The position numbers and the translations under genes were made by a program. Positions 1 through 9,289 of a DNA stretch of 51,798 bases are shown one piece after another. This DNA is from JAGORM01 sp050255815. GTDB taxonomy: Bacteria; Patescibacteriota; Microgenomatia; Levybacterales; GWA1-39-11. Under the pieces are notes generated by a model. It saw only the letters and a program-made list of their open reading frames with translations. It was not told the DNA's origin and did not search any database. The DNA lies in contig JBLMVJ010000015.1 of the NCBI GenBank assembly GCA_050255815.1, forward strand, positions 1 to 51,798, in the 5' to 3' direction. Position 1 is the stretch's first letter; each line of letters begins with the position of its first letter.

Positions 1-2
1 CC

Positions 3-125
3 TGGGCTGTTTGGAAAAACTATAGATACGTGAAACATCCCTTGGCTTTTCTCTATTTGCCACTTTTACAGCTTACCTCCGATATGGCAACTATTGGCGG
101 AAATGTGGTAGGCTTTTTATCATGA
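3..125 (+). CDS. C-terminal end of a probable family 2 glycosyltransferase (partial)
   Basis: An open frame runs in from the window edge and stops at the TGA overlapping the next start codon (ATGA overlap, 122-125). The 40 visible residues contain an Arg-Tyr-Val-Lys-His-Pro segment, a Leu-rich hydrophobic stretch and a Gly-rich tail. This resembles the membrane-associated C-terminus of GT2 enzymes in polysaccharide clusters. The catalytic part lies outside the window, so the family is inferred from the tail and the neighbourhood. Confidence 0.5.
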   Translation, partial: WAVWKNYRYVKHPLAFLYLPLLQLTSDMATIGGNVVGFLS

Positions 126-1381
126 AGAAACTGTTAAAGCTTTTTAAGATAAGAAATAATACGGGAACGGTATTCCGCAATACGTTCTATCTTACTATCT
201 CTGAATTTTTCCTCAAGTTTTTAGGAGTTGCATGGATTGTTTATTTAGCGCATTCCGTTACCGTTGGTGATTATGGAATATATAATTACGTAACTGCAAC
301 TATAGCTATCTTCTCTTTTCTTCCGGATTTTGGGGTAGGGCTTATTGTCATCAGGGAAATTGCGCATGAGCCTAAAAAAGCTCCAGAATTCTTAGGCAAT
401 TCATTCTTTCTGAATGGGTTTCTTGCACTCATTACGCTTGTAGTAATTATTATTTTTTCTCTGGTTTCCGGTGTTTCCCCTTTTGTTTTTTACCTGATAG
501 GAATTGCCGCTGGTACCCTTTTTCTTTCAACTCTGAGAAGCGTTGCCATTTTCTATTTTGACGGGCGGGAAAAAATGCACTATTCTGCCATCCTGAACTC
601 ACTCAATTCTTTTTTACTGGTCCTGTTTGCCTCTGCCGGAGTTTTTCTCCATTTTGGATTATTAGGGGTTTTCTATGGTATGTTTTTTGCTACCATTTTT
701 TCACTGGGTATTTCGTGGGCGGTTCTTTTAAAATATATCCGGCCTGTATTTTCATATAATAGAAAGACTCTTGTGTATTACCTTAAGCAAGGAACTCCTC
801 TGGGACTGGCGGCTTTTGCAGCTCTCATCTATACCCATATAGATGTATTGGTTCTCGCAAAGCTTTTAGACAACAGATCTGTAGGCATCTATAGTTCTGC
901 TACTCCTTTTGCTTTTGCCTTAGTGCAATTGCTAAATGTCCCATTTGTTGTAGCTGTCTACCCGGCCTTGGTGAGGATTGAAAAAGAAGGGAAAGAACGC
1001 TTGAAAACTGGTATTTTAAAAAGTCTGGGGTTTATTGCCCTTTGGAGTATTCCCGCAGCATTACTTATTTATTTTCTAGCGCCTGTTCTCATTCCTTTAA
1101 TTTTTGGCAGTAAATATAATGCAGGTATCTCTATTCTCAGGATCCTTATTTTTATGGTTCCGTTTATGAGTTTTTCAGCGCTTTTGTATAAGGTTCTTGT
1201 TATTATAAAAAAACAAAAATACTATTTATATATAAGTATTTTGGGGGCGGTCATAAGCTTTATCTTTAATGTTATTTTTATCACTTTATTAGGTGTTGCC
1301 GGTGCAGGCGTTGCTGCTGTATTAACTCAATTTCTCCTATTTCTTATGTATGTAATAACTGTTTATTTTTCTGTAAAATAG
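122..1381 (+). CDS. Polysaccharide (Wzx-like) flippase of the MOP superfamily
   Basis: A 419-residue integral membrane protein with about 12 hydrophobic segments spread over its full length. It has no large soluble domain, as expected for Polysacc_synt / MATE-like lipid-linked oligosaccharide flippases. The N-terminus is basic, followed by a first helix with the Phe-Arg-Asn-Thr pattern common in these proteins. It would move undecaprenyl- or polyprenyl-linked glycans across the membrane. It is slightly shorter than typical Wzx proteins (about 450-480). The start overlaps the preceding stop by ATGA, so it belongs to the same operon as the glycosyltransferases around it. Confidence 0.85.
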   Translation: MKKLLKLFKIRNNTGTVFRNTFYLTISEFFLKFLGVAWIVYLAHSVTVGDYGIYNYVTATIAIFSFLPDFGVGLIVIREIAHEPKKAPEFLGNSFFLNGFLALITLVVIIIFSLVSGVSPFVFYLIGIAAGTLFLSTLRSVAIFYFDGREKMHYSAILNSLNSFLLVLFASAGVFLHFGLLGVFYGMFFATIFSLGISWAVLLKYIRPVFSYNRKTLVYYLKQGTPLGLAAFAALIYTHIDVLVLAKLLDNRSVGIYSSATPFAFALVQLLNVPFVVAVYPALVRIEKEGKERLKTGILKSLGFIALWSIPAALLIYFLAPVLIPLIFGSKYNAGISILRILIFMVPFMSFSALLYKVLVIIKKQKYYLYISILGAVISFIFNVIFITLLGVAGAGVAAVLTQFLLFLMYVITVYFSVK

Positions 1382-1404
1382 ATTTATTCATAAAGAAAAT
1401 ATGT

Positions 1405-1410
1405 TACAAT
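1405..1410 (+). promoter_or_regulatory. Candidate -10 box for a leaderless start (TACAAT)
   Basis: TACAAT ends 7 nt before the ATG at 1418 and there is no Shine-Dalgarno in the 36-nt gap. The spacing matches other leaderless starts in this window. The -35 region is weak here, so this is less sure than those. Confidence 0.4.
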
Positions 1411-1417
1411 ACTCCCT

Positions 1418-2524
1418 ATGATTCCGTTCTATCGGCCATCATTAGGGAAGGAAGAAATTCAGGAAGTTTCTGAAGTTATAAAATCCGGATGGATTGGATT
1501 AGGTCCCAAAACAGAAGAGTTTGAATCAGCTCTAGAGAAGTTTTTAGGAAAAAAATACATTACATCAACTAACTCAGCTACTTCAGCTCTCCATTTAGCA
1601 CTTATAATGTCGGGTGTGTCAGAAAGTGATGAGGTTATCTCTCCTGCCCTTACGTTTGTTTCTACAAACCACGTTATCCTTTACCAAAAAGCAACTCCAG
1701 TCTTTTGTGATGTAGACCCGGAAACACTTTGTGCTGACCCAAAAGATATTATTAAAAAGATTACAAAAAAAACAAAAGCAATAATTGTGGTGCATTATGG
1801 AGGCCATGCGGTTGACATGGACCCAATTATAAAAGTAGCGAAAGAGAAAAATATAAAAGTAATAGAAGATGCTGCACACGCTTTTGGCGGCAAATATAAA
1901 GGTAAGATGCTAGGTACTATTGGGGATTATGGGTGCTATTCTTTTCATGCAGTAAAAAATATAGCCATGGCTGATGGTGGGGCAATTTTTACAAAGAAAA
2001 AGATAGAGGCAAAAAAACTGAAAGAACTCAGATGGATGGGTATAAACAAAGACACCTGGCACAGGACTGGAAGCAAAAAATATTCCTGGTACTATGACGT
2101 AACAGGAGTAGGATACAAATATCATCCAAATGATGTGCTTTCTGCATTAGGAGTTGCCCAATTAAAAAAGTTCAAATCTGTACTTGCCAGAAAAAGGGAG
2201 CTATATGATAATTATCTGCGTGGATTAAAAGATGTTTCTTGGATTAAGCTTCCTTACGAGCGAAACTATGAAAAAAATGCTCTCCACAACTTTTGCATAC
2301 AAGTTCCCCAGAGGGATAAGCTCTCAGAATATCTATTAAAAAATGGCATAGGGACAAGCGTTCATTATATTCCGAACAATCATTACAAGATATACAAAAA
2401 ATATAAAAGTGAGATTCCTGTAACTGAAAAAGTCTGGAAAAAAATCCTACTCCTCCCTTTTTTCCCGCAACTAACAGATAAAGAGCAGATGTATATAATT
2501 GACACCATCAAGTTATTTAAGTGA
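1418..2524 (+). CDS. DegT/DnrJ/EryC1/StrS-family PLP-dependent sugar aminotransferase
   Basis: 368 residues, the normal length for this family. The PLP-binding lysine is in Ser-Phe-His-Ala-Val-Lys-Asn (Lys180), and the cofactor Asp is in the Glu-Asp-Ala-Ala-His segment (Asp151). The N-terminal IPFYRPSLG and Thr-Asn-Ser-Ala-Thr phosphate-cup motif (about 51-55) are typical. The enzyme transfers an amino group to a keto nucleotide sugar (for example UDP- or GDP-4-keto-6-deoxyhexose), giving an amino sugar for the surface glycan made by the cluster. The exact substrate cannot be read from sequence alone. Confidence 0.92.
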   Translation: MIPFYRPSLGKEEIQEVSEVIKSGWIGLGPKTEEFESALEKFLGKKYITSTNSATSALHLALIMSGVSESDEVISPALTFVSTNHVILYQKATPVFCDVDPETLCADPKDIIKKITKKTKAIIVVHYGGHAVDMDPIIKVAKEKNIKVIEDAAHAFGGKYKGKMLGTIGDYGCYSFHAVKNIAMADGGAIFTKKKIEAKKLKELRWMGINKDTWHRTGSKKYSWYYDVTGVGYKYHPNDVLSALGVAQLKKFKSVLARKRELYDNYLRGLKDVSWIKLPYERNYEKNALHNFCIQVPQRDKLSEYLLKNGIGTSVHYIPNNHYKIYKKYKSEIPVTEKVWKKILLLPFFPQLTDKEQMYIIDTIKLFK

Positions 2525-2545
2525 TATGGCATTGGACCAGGAATA

Positions 2546-3826
2546 ATGAATAGAACAAAAAGCGTTTCAATTGTAGGCTTAGGTTATGTAGGCCTGCCGC
2601 TTGCATTACGGTGTGAAGAAAAAGGATTTCACGTTTTTGGAATAGTAAAAACCCAGGAAAGTGCAGAAAAAATTAATAAGAAACATACTACAGTAGCAGA
2701 TGCAAAAGTCCAAAAACAACTAAAAAAATCAAAAATTTCGGCATCAGCTTCTTTTGAAACTGTTTCTCAATCAAATATCATAGTAATCTGTGTGCCCACA
2801 CCGGTAACCGCAGATTATCTCCCAGATTTTGGGCCGCTTATTTCAGCTGCAACCCAAATTGGGAAAGAACTTAAGAAAAATCAGCTGGTCATATTAGAAT
2901 CTACCGTGAACCCTGGCGCTTCAGAAGAAATAGTTATTCCTCTTTTGGAAAAAGAATCAGGATTGCAATGCGGAAAGGACTTCTTTTTTGCTTATTGTCC
3001 TGAACGGATAAACCCAGGAGATAAAGCCTGGAGCGTAAAAAATATTCCTAGAGTGTTAGGTGCAAATGACCCGAAAAGTCTCAGACTCGCTTATTCTTTT
3101 TATACCGCCGTCCTTGATTCCAATATTAAAAAGATGAAATCCTTAAAAGAGGCGGAAGCGGTAAAAATAGTGGAAAACGCGTTTAGGGATGTGAATATAG
3201 CTTTTGTGAATGAGCTGGCACAGTCTTTTTCTGTTTTAGGCATAGATATTATGCATGTGCTGGATGGTGCAGAGACCAAACCCTTTTCCTTCATGCGGCA
3301 CAATCCAGGATGTGGGGTGGGAGGGCATTGCATTCCGGTGGACCCATATTATCTCATCCGTTCTATGAAGAAAAAGGGATTTTCCCACAAATTTTTAGCT
3401 ATGGCGCGTGAAGTAAATAACTCTATGCCTTCCTATACGGTTTCAGTTTTGGAAGAAACCCTGGTATCTTTAGGGAAAGGAATAAAGGGTGCAAGAATAG
3501 GTATTCTAGGGATTTCTTATAAGGCTGGCATCTCAGACACTAGAGGAAGCCCTTATTTTAAAATAAAAGACGCACTTATAGGAAAAGGGGCAAAGGTCTT
3601 TTCATATGATCCTTATGTCCCTGAACTCTCAACAGATACCTCATTAGAAAATCTTTTACAAAACACAGAGTGCCTCGTTTTAGTTACCCCACATAAGGAG
3701 TTTTTGCGGTTAAATCCTAGCATGCTAAAAAAGTACAAGATGGTAGTGATAGTTGATGGGCGGAATTGTCTGAAGAAAGAACTATTTAAAAGGTCCGTAG
3801 TGGTCTATAAAGGAATAGGAAGGTAA
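2546..3826 (+). CDS. UDP-sugar dehydrogenase (WecC/WbpA-type, UDP-N-acetylmannosamine dehydrogenase family)
   Basis: 426 residues. The N-terminal Rossmann motif Gly-Leu-Gly-Tyr-Val-Gly-Leu-Pro is at residues 11-18. A YCPERINPGD segment follows, and the catalytic cysteine is Cys262 in Gly-Gly-His-Cys-Ile-Pro-Val-Asp-Pro. The C-terminal UDP-binding domain starts near residue 310. The family oxidises the C6 hydroxyl of a UDP-hexose or UDP-N-acetylhexosamine to the uronic acid using two NAD+. The Cys-Ile-Pro-Val-Asp form suggests the WecC/WbpA branch rather than UDP-glucose dehydrogenase. A purine-rich GGACCAGGAATA precedes the ATG. Confidence 0.9.
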   Translation: MNRTKSVSIVGLGYVGLPLALRCEEKGFHVFGIVKTQESAEKINKKHTTVADAKVQKQLKKSKISASASFETVSQSNIIVICVPTPVTADYLPDFGPLISAATQIGKELKKNQLVILESTVNPGASEEIVIPLLEKESGLQCGKDFFFAYCPERINPGDKAWSVKNIPRVLGANDPKSLRLAYSFYTAVLDSNIKKMKSLKEAEAVKIVENAFRDVNIAFVNELAQSFSVLGIDIMHVLDGAETKPFSFMRHNPGCGVGGHCIPVDPYYLIRSMKKKGFSHKFLAMAREVNNSMPSYTVSVLEETLVSLGKGIKGARIGILGISYKAGISDTRGSPYFKIKDALIGKGAKVFSYDPYVPELSTDTSLENLLQNTECLVLVTPHKEFLRLNPSMLKKYKMVVIVDGRNCLKKELFKRSVVVYKGIGR

Positions 3827-3828
3827 TT

Positions 3829-4689
3829 ATGGGGATGTTGAAGGTATGTCCTTGTTGTGGGAAAAAAAGATTTAGGCGAATTGTTCAAACCTCTTCCCAA
3901 GCTATTCCGTTTACAATTTTTTCTTGCGTTTTCTGCGGTTTGCACTTTCAAAATCCAATTCCTAGCCCCGCATTCCTGCAAAAGCTGTATGAAGATATTT
4001 ATAAAAAGAAATACAATTTAATTTGTGCGGAATCAGCTTTTACTGATTATAACCACTTGCAGGAAGAAAAACGGATTGCAGCAATTGAAAAATTTAAACC
4101 CGGAGGAAGGCTTCTGGACGTAGGGGCATCTACTGGTTTTTTCCTAAAGAGCCTTTTGAAACATAAAAAATGGGATGGAGAAGGGGTTGAGTACTCAAGA
4201 GGAGCAGTTGCTAAACGCGTAGATAAGAAAATAAAGATATATACCGGTGATATCTTCAGCAAAAAAATACCTAATCATGCCTATGATGTAGTTACTATGC
4301 ACTCTGTTTTTGAGCATGTCCCAAATCCTCTAGAAACACTGCAGGAAGTACGGAAAAAACTGAAGGATGAAGGACTATTTGTGTTTAACGTACCGAACAT
4401 GAGTTCTTTAGAGTATTTTGAGTATAAAAAATTACGTAAATCTTTTCCCGGATTTATTTTTGAACATTTATTTTATTACAACCCTCAGTCGATCACTCTC
4501 TTATTAGAAAAGACGGGATTCAGGGTGGTTAAGATGACAAGCAGGCATTATTCCACGCTCCATATGCCTCCAAAAAGGCCTTTGATTGGACTTTTTACAT
4601 TTCCCCAAAAATTATTTTTAGAATATACGGAGTTAGGGGGAGCATTAAAAAAAGGTAATATCCTATATGTGTATGCAGTAAAAAAATGA
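3829..4689 (+). CDS. Zinc-ribbon class I SAM-dependent methyltransferase
   Basis: 286 residues. The first 35 carry a CPCC pair and a CVFC pair, a four-cysteine zinc ribbon. This is followed by a Methyltransf_23-like domain with motif I Leu-Leu-Asp-Val-Gly-Ala-Ser-Thr-Gly near residue 95 and a His-Ser-Val-Phe-Glu-His-Val segment after strand 4. Such zinc-ribbon methyltransferases are common in O-antigen and S-layer glycan clusters and probably methylate a sugar or lipid-linked intermediate. It starts 2 nt after the dehydrogenase stop and overlaps the next gene by ATGA, so translation is likely coupled. Confidence 0.82.
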   Translation: MGMLKVCPCCGKKRFRRIVQTSSQAIPFTIFSCVFCGLHFQNPIPSPAFLQKLYEDIYKKKYNLICAESAFTDYNHLQEEKRIAAIEKFKPGGRLLDVGASTGFFLKSLLKHKKWDGEGVEYSRGAVAKRVDKKIKIYTGDIFSKKIPNHAYDVVTMHSVFEHVPNPLETLQEVRKKLKDEGLFVFNVPNMSSLEYFEYKKLRKSFPGFIFEHLFYYNPQSITLLLEKTGFRVVKMTSRHYSTLHMPPKRPLIGLFTFPQKLFLEYTELGGALKKGNILYVYAVKK

Positions 4690-5798
4690 ATATTTTACTT
4701 TTAGCACCTGTACATGATGAGATTTCTTTCTTGCAGGATAAGAAGCGGTACGAGTTCCCTAAAAATCAACTGCAACAAGCCTGGGTAGAAGCACTGCAGC
4801 AGCTTGGCCATAAGGTGAAAGTCATAAGATATACGGAGAGCAGCATTTTGCCTTTGTACGTTAAGGCGCAAATTGAGTTTTTTGCAAAATCGCATGTTCC
4901 TACCTTAAGAAGCAAGATCCAAAAAGTCCAAGACAAAATATATAGATTTTCCTTGGACAATCAAATTAAGAATCTGCTTATTAAAAAAAATACTTATTCT
5001 TTTAAACCTAATCTAGTGTTTATATCAGGGGGTGCTTTTTGTGTTTTTCCAAAAACTATTCAGGAGATTAAGGATGCATTTAATGCTCCGGTGGTTTTGA
5101 TCTCAGGTGTTAACCCAACGCATGGATCACCAAAAGCAGAAAAGGAAATAGTAGCATCAGGGATAGTAGATTTAGTAATAGCAAATGATAAGGGTTTTGC
5201 TAAAAATTGGGAGAAACTAGGTGCAAAAGAAGTAGTATCGTTACCAATTTCTGCGGCAAATATACATCTTTGGAAAAAAGTTATGTTATCTAAAAAGGAG
5301 CAAGAGATTTACCATTCAGACATTTGTTTCATAGGATCATTAACTGCGGATAGACAGGAAATACTTAAAACATTAACAGGGTATAATTTAAAAATTTGGG
5401 GAAGTATTCCAACAGGAACAAAACTTCTCCATGGGCTAAAGCCTTATTATTACGGAACCGCTGCTGGAGAAAAAGCAGTTAAGATTTTTAATAGTGCAAA
5501 AATTGTACTGAATCTTCACGTTGAAGAAATGAAATATGGAGGGAATTTAAGAACTTTTGAAATTCCCGCAAGTGGTGCATTTCAAATGGTTGATCGGTAT
5601 GACTCTGCATGGTTTAAAGAAGGCAAAGAAATAGTTATCTTCCATGGTAATAAGGATCTTAGAAAAAAAATAGAGTTTTACTTGAGATATGAAAAAGAAC
5701 GGAAAAAGATTGCATTGGCAGGATACAAAAGAGTTTTGAAAGACCATGTATATGCAAAACGATTTAAAACTATTTTAGCAATCGTAAAAACCCTATGA
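4686..5798 (+). CDS. CgeB-like group 1 glycosyltransferase
   Basis: 370 residues with a GT-B layout. The N-terminal half is a Rossmann-like domain with Val-Phe-Ile-Ser-Gly-Gly near residue 110. The C-terminal half has Gly-Gly-Asn-Leu-Arg-Thr-Phe-Glu-Ile-Pro-Ala-Ser-Gly (about 281-293), then an aspartate and a helix ending in Ala-Gly-Tyr-Lys-Arg-Val-Leu. This C-terminal signature is characteristic of CgeB/DUF3880-type transferases (Glyco_trans_1_2). It overlaps both neighbours by ATGA. Donor and acceptor are unknown. Confidence 0.78.
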   Translation: MNILLLAPVHDEISFLQDKKRYEFPKNQLQQAWVEALQQLGHKVKVIRYTESSILPLYVKAQIEFFAKSHVPTLRSKIQKVQDKIYRFSLDNQIKNLLIKKNTYSFKPNLVFISGGAFCVFPKTIQEIKDAFNAPVVLISGVNPTHGSPKAEKEIVASGIVDLVIANDKGFAKNWEKLGAKEVVSLPISAANIHLWKKVMLSKKEQEIYHSDICFIGSLTADRQEILKTLTGYNLKIWGSIPTGTKLLHGLKPYYYGTAAGEKAVKIFNSAKIVLNLHVEEMKYGGNLRTFEIPASGAFQMVDRYDSAWFKEGKEIVIFHGNKDLRKKIEFYLRYEKERKKIALAGYKRVLKDHVYAKRFKTILAIVKTL

Positions 5799-6403
5799 TC
5801 AAAAATAAACTATTCATGGTGTATTGGAAACTTATGGGAGGATATCGCCCGGAAAGATTCTGGAATAAGTGGGCAAAAACTTTTATGGATGATCCCTGGC
5901 AAGTGGCTACTCACAAGCAGCATGCTTGGATGTTAAAAATTATAAAGAAAGAGAAGCCTACCTCTTTACTAGAAGTAGGCTGTGGATTTGGCAGGAATTT
6001 AAAATTTTTACATGAGAATAATATTGCTTCTGATATGACCGGTATAGACATAAGTGGCGAGATGATTAGAAGAGCAAGAAAATATATTCATAATCGAAAA
6101 GTCCATTTAAAAGTAGGGAATATCTTGAACATACCATTTAAAGATACATCTTTTGATTTAGTTTTTACTCACGGTGTGCTTATGCATGTGCCAAATAAAG
6201 ACGTAAAAGAAGCTCTGTCTGAAATGAAACGGGTAGCAAAAGAATCTTTGATGATGGTTGAGCAGAATTACGGTGGGAACGGATATACGTTTATCCATAA
6301 CTACAAAAAGCTCTGTACAAGTTTAGGCATAAATATTGTAAAATATGAGCACTCCAAAGAGCTTGGATTAGATCTTATTTATGCTAAAGTACGGAAAAAA
6401 TAA
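5795..6403 (+). CDS. Class I SAM-dependent methyltransferase
   Basis: 202 residues. Motif I is Leu-Leu-Glu-Val-Gly-Cys-Gly-Phe-Gly near residue 60, followed by an acidic Gly-Ile-Asp-Ile-Ser at strand 2 and Phe-Asp-Leu-Val-Phe-Thr-His-Gly-Val-Leu at strand 4. This is the Methyltransf_11/25 pattern. It is the second of three consecutive methyltransferase genes and starts within the stop of the CgeB-like transferase. Its target is probably a sugar in the cluster's glycan. Confidence 0.82.
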   Translation: MIKNKLFMVYWKLMGGYRPERFWNKWAKTFMDDPWQVATHKQHAWMLKIIKKEKPTSLLEVGCGFGRNLKFLHENNIASDMTGIDISGEMIRRARKYIHNRKVHLKVGNILNIPFKDTSFDLVFTHGVLMHVPNKDVKEALSEMKRVAKESLMMVEQNYGGNGYTFIHNYKKLCTSLGINIVKYEHSKELGLDLIYAKVRKK

Positions 6404-7031
6404 AAAATTTAACCCCTCGTTATTAAGCTCGCACAATATTGATAGAAAGACAGCCGCTTTAATTCCTGAAGGCTCAAAAGTTCTAGATATAGGTTGTGCA
6501 ACTGGATTTTTAGGAGATTATCTGATGAAGCAAAAAGCTTGCGTTGTGGATGGATTAGAAATGGGAACAGAAGAGGCAAAAATAGCTAAAAATAATTTAA
6601 GGTATGTATATATAGGGAATGCGGAAAATAAAGGGGATCTTAATAAAATAAAACAAAAGTATGATGTGGTAAATGCTTCAGCCCTGATAGAACATCTTAA
6701 AGATCCATTAGCCGCTTTGAAAGAATGGAAAAAATTGCTGCGTAAAGATGGTTCATTAATCCTAAGCACTTCAAATATTGCACATTTTTCTATGAGACTT
6801 AGTCTTCTGAGAGGAAAGTTTGATTATAAAGATTATGGCATCCTTGATAACACCCATTTAAGGCTGTTTACTATTGACAGTTTTAAACAGATAGTTCAGG
6901 AGGCAGGATATACCATAGATATATTTGATATTGATGCAGAAGGTGGGGGTTTTCCAAGAGTAAGTATATTGGGTTCCAAACTGTTCCCCGGTCTTTTTGC
7001 CTACCAAATGCTTATTAAAGCGCATGTATAA
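6381..7031 (+). CDS. Class I SAM-dependent methyltransferase
   Basis: 216 residues with motif I Val-Leu-Asp-Ile-Gly-Cys-Ala-Thr-Gly near residues 34-42. The strand-4 region is Asp-Val-Val-Asn-Ala-Ser-Ala-Leu-Ile-Glu-His-Leu, typical of ubiE/COQ5-like and polysaccharide O-methyltransferases. The start overlaps the end of the previous gene by 23 nt, so it is read only as part of the operon. Together with the two upstream methyltransferases it suggests a multiply methylated glycan. Confidence 0.8.
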   Translation: MLKYGKNKKFNPSLLSSHNIDRKTAALIPEGSKVLDIGCATGFLGDYLMKQKACVVDGLEMGTEEAKIAKNNLRYVYIGNAENKGDLNKIKQKYDVVNASALIEHLKDPLAALKEWKKLLRKDGSLILSTSNIAHFSMRLSLLRGKFDYKDYGILDNTHLRLFTIDSFKQIVQEAGYTIDIFDIDAEGGGFPRVSILGSKLFPGLFAYQMLIKAHV

Positions 7032-7032
7032 C

Positions 7033-7881
7033 ATGGATGTAACTATTTCTATAGTCTCATATAACACTGCCCCTGAACTCGCAAAATGTATTAAATCAAT
7101 ATATTCTTATACTAAGGACATTGGGTTTGAAGTAATAGTTATAGACAATGCCTCAACAGATGGAACTATAGAGATGCTTCAAGAGAAATTTCCACAGGTT
7201 AACATTATAAGAAATAAAAAAAACAATTTTTATTCTAGAGCAAACAATCAGGCTTTGAAGATAGCAAAGGGTAGATACTTTCTCATTCTGAATGCGGATA
7301 CCTACTTTAAGACCAATGCTATTAAAAAGTTGATAGCCTACATGGATGGGAATGCGTATGTAGGGGCATGTGAGGGGCTAGAGTTGTTTGAAAATGGAAA
7401 ACTGATACCAAATGGTTCCCAGGATGTAACTCCCCTGATTGATTTCTATGAGTTAAGTTTAATTGGAAAGAGATATAAGAACAAGAAGCTTGTCAGAGCG
7501 TTTAGATATGCTTCCCAAAGGAGGGATAAAGATTTTGAAATTGAGGTAGGATGTGATGCCTTTCTTTTGGTAAGGACTTCCCTTTTGAAAAAAATTAAAG
7601 GATATGATGAAAATTTAAAGCTATATTACACGGAAAATGACCTTTGTTTAAGGGTGAGAAAAGAGGGGTATAAGGTCATGCATAAAGGTGATGCATATAT
7701 TTATCACAAGGTCTCCGTTTCAGCAAATAAATTGAAGTGGCGAAAGCTTGATCTGTACTATGACGACATGTTGTGCTATTACCACAAGAACGGTTATGCT
7801 ATAGGAGGAAGTTTGCTTTTTATCTTATTAAAGGCAGAAAAGTTGCTGTTACGTTTATTTAGGCCCAATATGTTTGGCTAG
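7033..7881 (+). CDS. Family 2 glycosyltransferase (GT-A fold)
   Basis: 282 residues from the ATG at 7033, which follows the previous stop by one nucleotide. A longer in-frame start at 6997 lies inside the upstream gene and is less likely. It begins with Val-Thr-Ile-Ser-Ile-Val-Ser-Tyr-Asn. It then has Val-Ile-Asp-Asn-Ala-Ser-Thr-Asp-Gly, the nucleotide-binding Leu-Asn-Ala-Asp-Thr (a DXD equivalent near residue 90) and Tyr-Thr-Glu-Asn-Asp-Leu-Cys-Leu-Arg, as in rhamnosyltransferase-like GT2 proteins. It transfers a sugar from a nucleotide donor on the cytoplasmic side. Confidence 0.88.
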   Translation: MDVTISIVSYNTAPELAKCIKSIYSYTKDIGFEVIVIDNASTDGTIEMLQEKFPQVNIIRNKKNNFYSRANNQALKIAKGRYFLILNADTYFKTNAIKKLIAYMDGNAYVGACEGLELFENGKLIPNGSQDVTPLIDFYELSLIGKRYKNKKLVRAFRYASQRRDKDFEIEVGCDAFLLVRTSLLKKIKGYDENLKLYYTENDLCLRVRKEGYKVMHKGDAYIYHKVSVSANKLKWRKLDLYYDDMLCYYHKNGYAIGGSLLFILLKAEKLLLRLFRPNMFG

Positions 7882-9289
7882 TATGGATTTTATTAGGCGC
7901 AATTATTTAATTATCCTTATTGTTTTACTTTCATTGTTTCTTCGCATCTACAAACTGAATGAGACCATGCAGTTTATTCCGGACCAGGGATGGTTCTATC
8001 TGGCTGCCCGGAATATGCTGTTAACCGGAAAAATACCGCTGGTCGGGATAGAAACTTCCCATACCTGGCTGCACCATGGTCCCCTTTGGACCTACATGTT
8101 GGGAATCCTTTTTGCCATTTCCCGTTTTAATCCGGTATTCCCCGCGTATTATATGGTCTTTCTGGGAGTTTTAACCGTAGGTGCTATGTATTACGCCGCA
8201 TCAAAAATCTTTTCAAAACGGGTAGGGTTGGTTGCATCTTTACTTTTTGCTGTGTCTCCTCTGCTTGTTATGAACTCCCGGCTGCCTTACCACACCAGTC
8301 CAATTCCCCTTTTTGTTGTCATCCTATTTTATCTTACTTATTTGTGGGTAAAGGGAAACCCAAAAGTTTTTCCTTTTATAGCCTTTTTGTTGGGTGTTTT
8401 ATACAACCATGAAATAACCACTTTTGTATTTGCTATTGCTGTTGGGATAATTTTTCTCTATGGGATGGTAAAAAAAGAAGAGTGGCTGAAAAAAACCGTC
8501 AGTGTAAAGATAATTTTTTACTCGCTGCTTCTTTTTATTATTCCTATGGTTCCATTTATTCTGTATGACATAGGACATGGGTATAAGCAAACGTTTGGTT
8601 TTTTGGTATGGATGGCTTACCGGGTGGTAAAGTTGCCATTGGGATTTGTTGACAAGAGGTTTTCTGAATCTAAAACATCTTCCTCTATTCCTGAATTTTT
8701 CTCCTACTATAAAGAGCTGGTATTTCCCGCTAGTTCTGTATTTTCCCTACTTATCCTGAGCGGTTCTTTTATGAGTGTATTATATTTGTTCCTAAGGAAA
8801 CGTTCTGTTCCCGTAGTCCTGTTAATACTTTTTTTTGTTATTTCTATCCTGGGCCTGTTTATTCATAGGGCACCAATAGAAGCGGATACTCTGCTGGTTG
8901 CTCCATTTTTTATCATGTTTCTAACGTTATTAATTGAAACCCTGCTAAAATCTTCCCGTTTTTTTGCAGTAGGAGTTTCTTTGCTTGTGTTTATAGTGCT
9001 TATAAATTCCTACCTGTTGTTTTCTACCAACTTCTTTACCCTACCCGGAGAATTTCAGAGAATTTCCTTTTCAGACCGTATGAAGGCCGTTGATAAAATA
9101 ATAGAACTCAGCCAGGGAAAGAAGTACAATATAAAAGGGAAAGGAGAACTTTCTGATTTGCCCGTATTTCTTATGCCGTATGAATATTTACTTTGGTGGG
9201 ATGGGCATCCGGTATCTCATAGCCCTGAAAAAACGGTGATCCAAGTTTGGGAGGCCAACAATACTATTCAAATCTCAAAAATCAAATGA
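7874..9289 (+). CDS. GT39-like (GT-C fold) membrane glycosyltransferase
   Basis: 471 residues with about ten hydrophobic helices. The first loop after helix 1 carries an aspartate (Ile-Pro-Asp-Gln-Gly-Trp) followed by Trp-Leu-His-His-Gly-Pro-Leu. This fits the PMT_2/ArnT layout, where an acidic residue in the first external loop is catalytic. Such enzymes use polyprenyl-phosphate sugars outside the membrane. It overlaps the previous gene by 8 nt. A second Met at 7883 is an alternative start. The second acidic residue often present in this loop is not obvious. Confidence 0.72.
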   Translation: MASMDFIRRNYLIILIVLLSLFLRIYKLNETMQFIPDQGWFYLAARNMLLTGKIPLVGIETSHTWLHHGPLWTYMLGILFAISRFNPVFPAYYMVFLGVLTVGAMYYAASKIFSKRVGLVASLLFAVSPLLVMNSRLPYHTSPIPLFVVILFYLTYLWVKGNPKVFPFIAFLLGVLYNHEITTFVFAIAVGIIFLYGMVKKEEWLKKTVSVKIIFYSLLLFIIPMVPFILYDIGHGYKQTFGFLVWMAYRVVKLPLGFVDKRFSESKTSSSIPEFFSYYKELVFPASSVFSLLILSGSFMSVLYLFLRKRSVPVVLLILFFVISILGLFIHRAPIEADTLLVAPFFIMFLTLLIETLLKSSRFFAVGVSLLVFIVLINSYLLFSTNFFTLPGEFQRISFSDRMKAVDKIIELSQGKKYNIKGKGELSDLPVFLMPYEYLLWWDGHPVSHSPEKTVIQVWEANNTIQISKIK

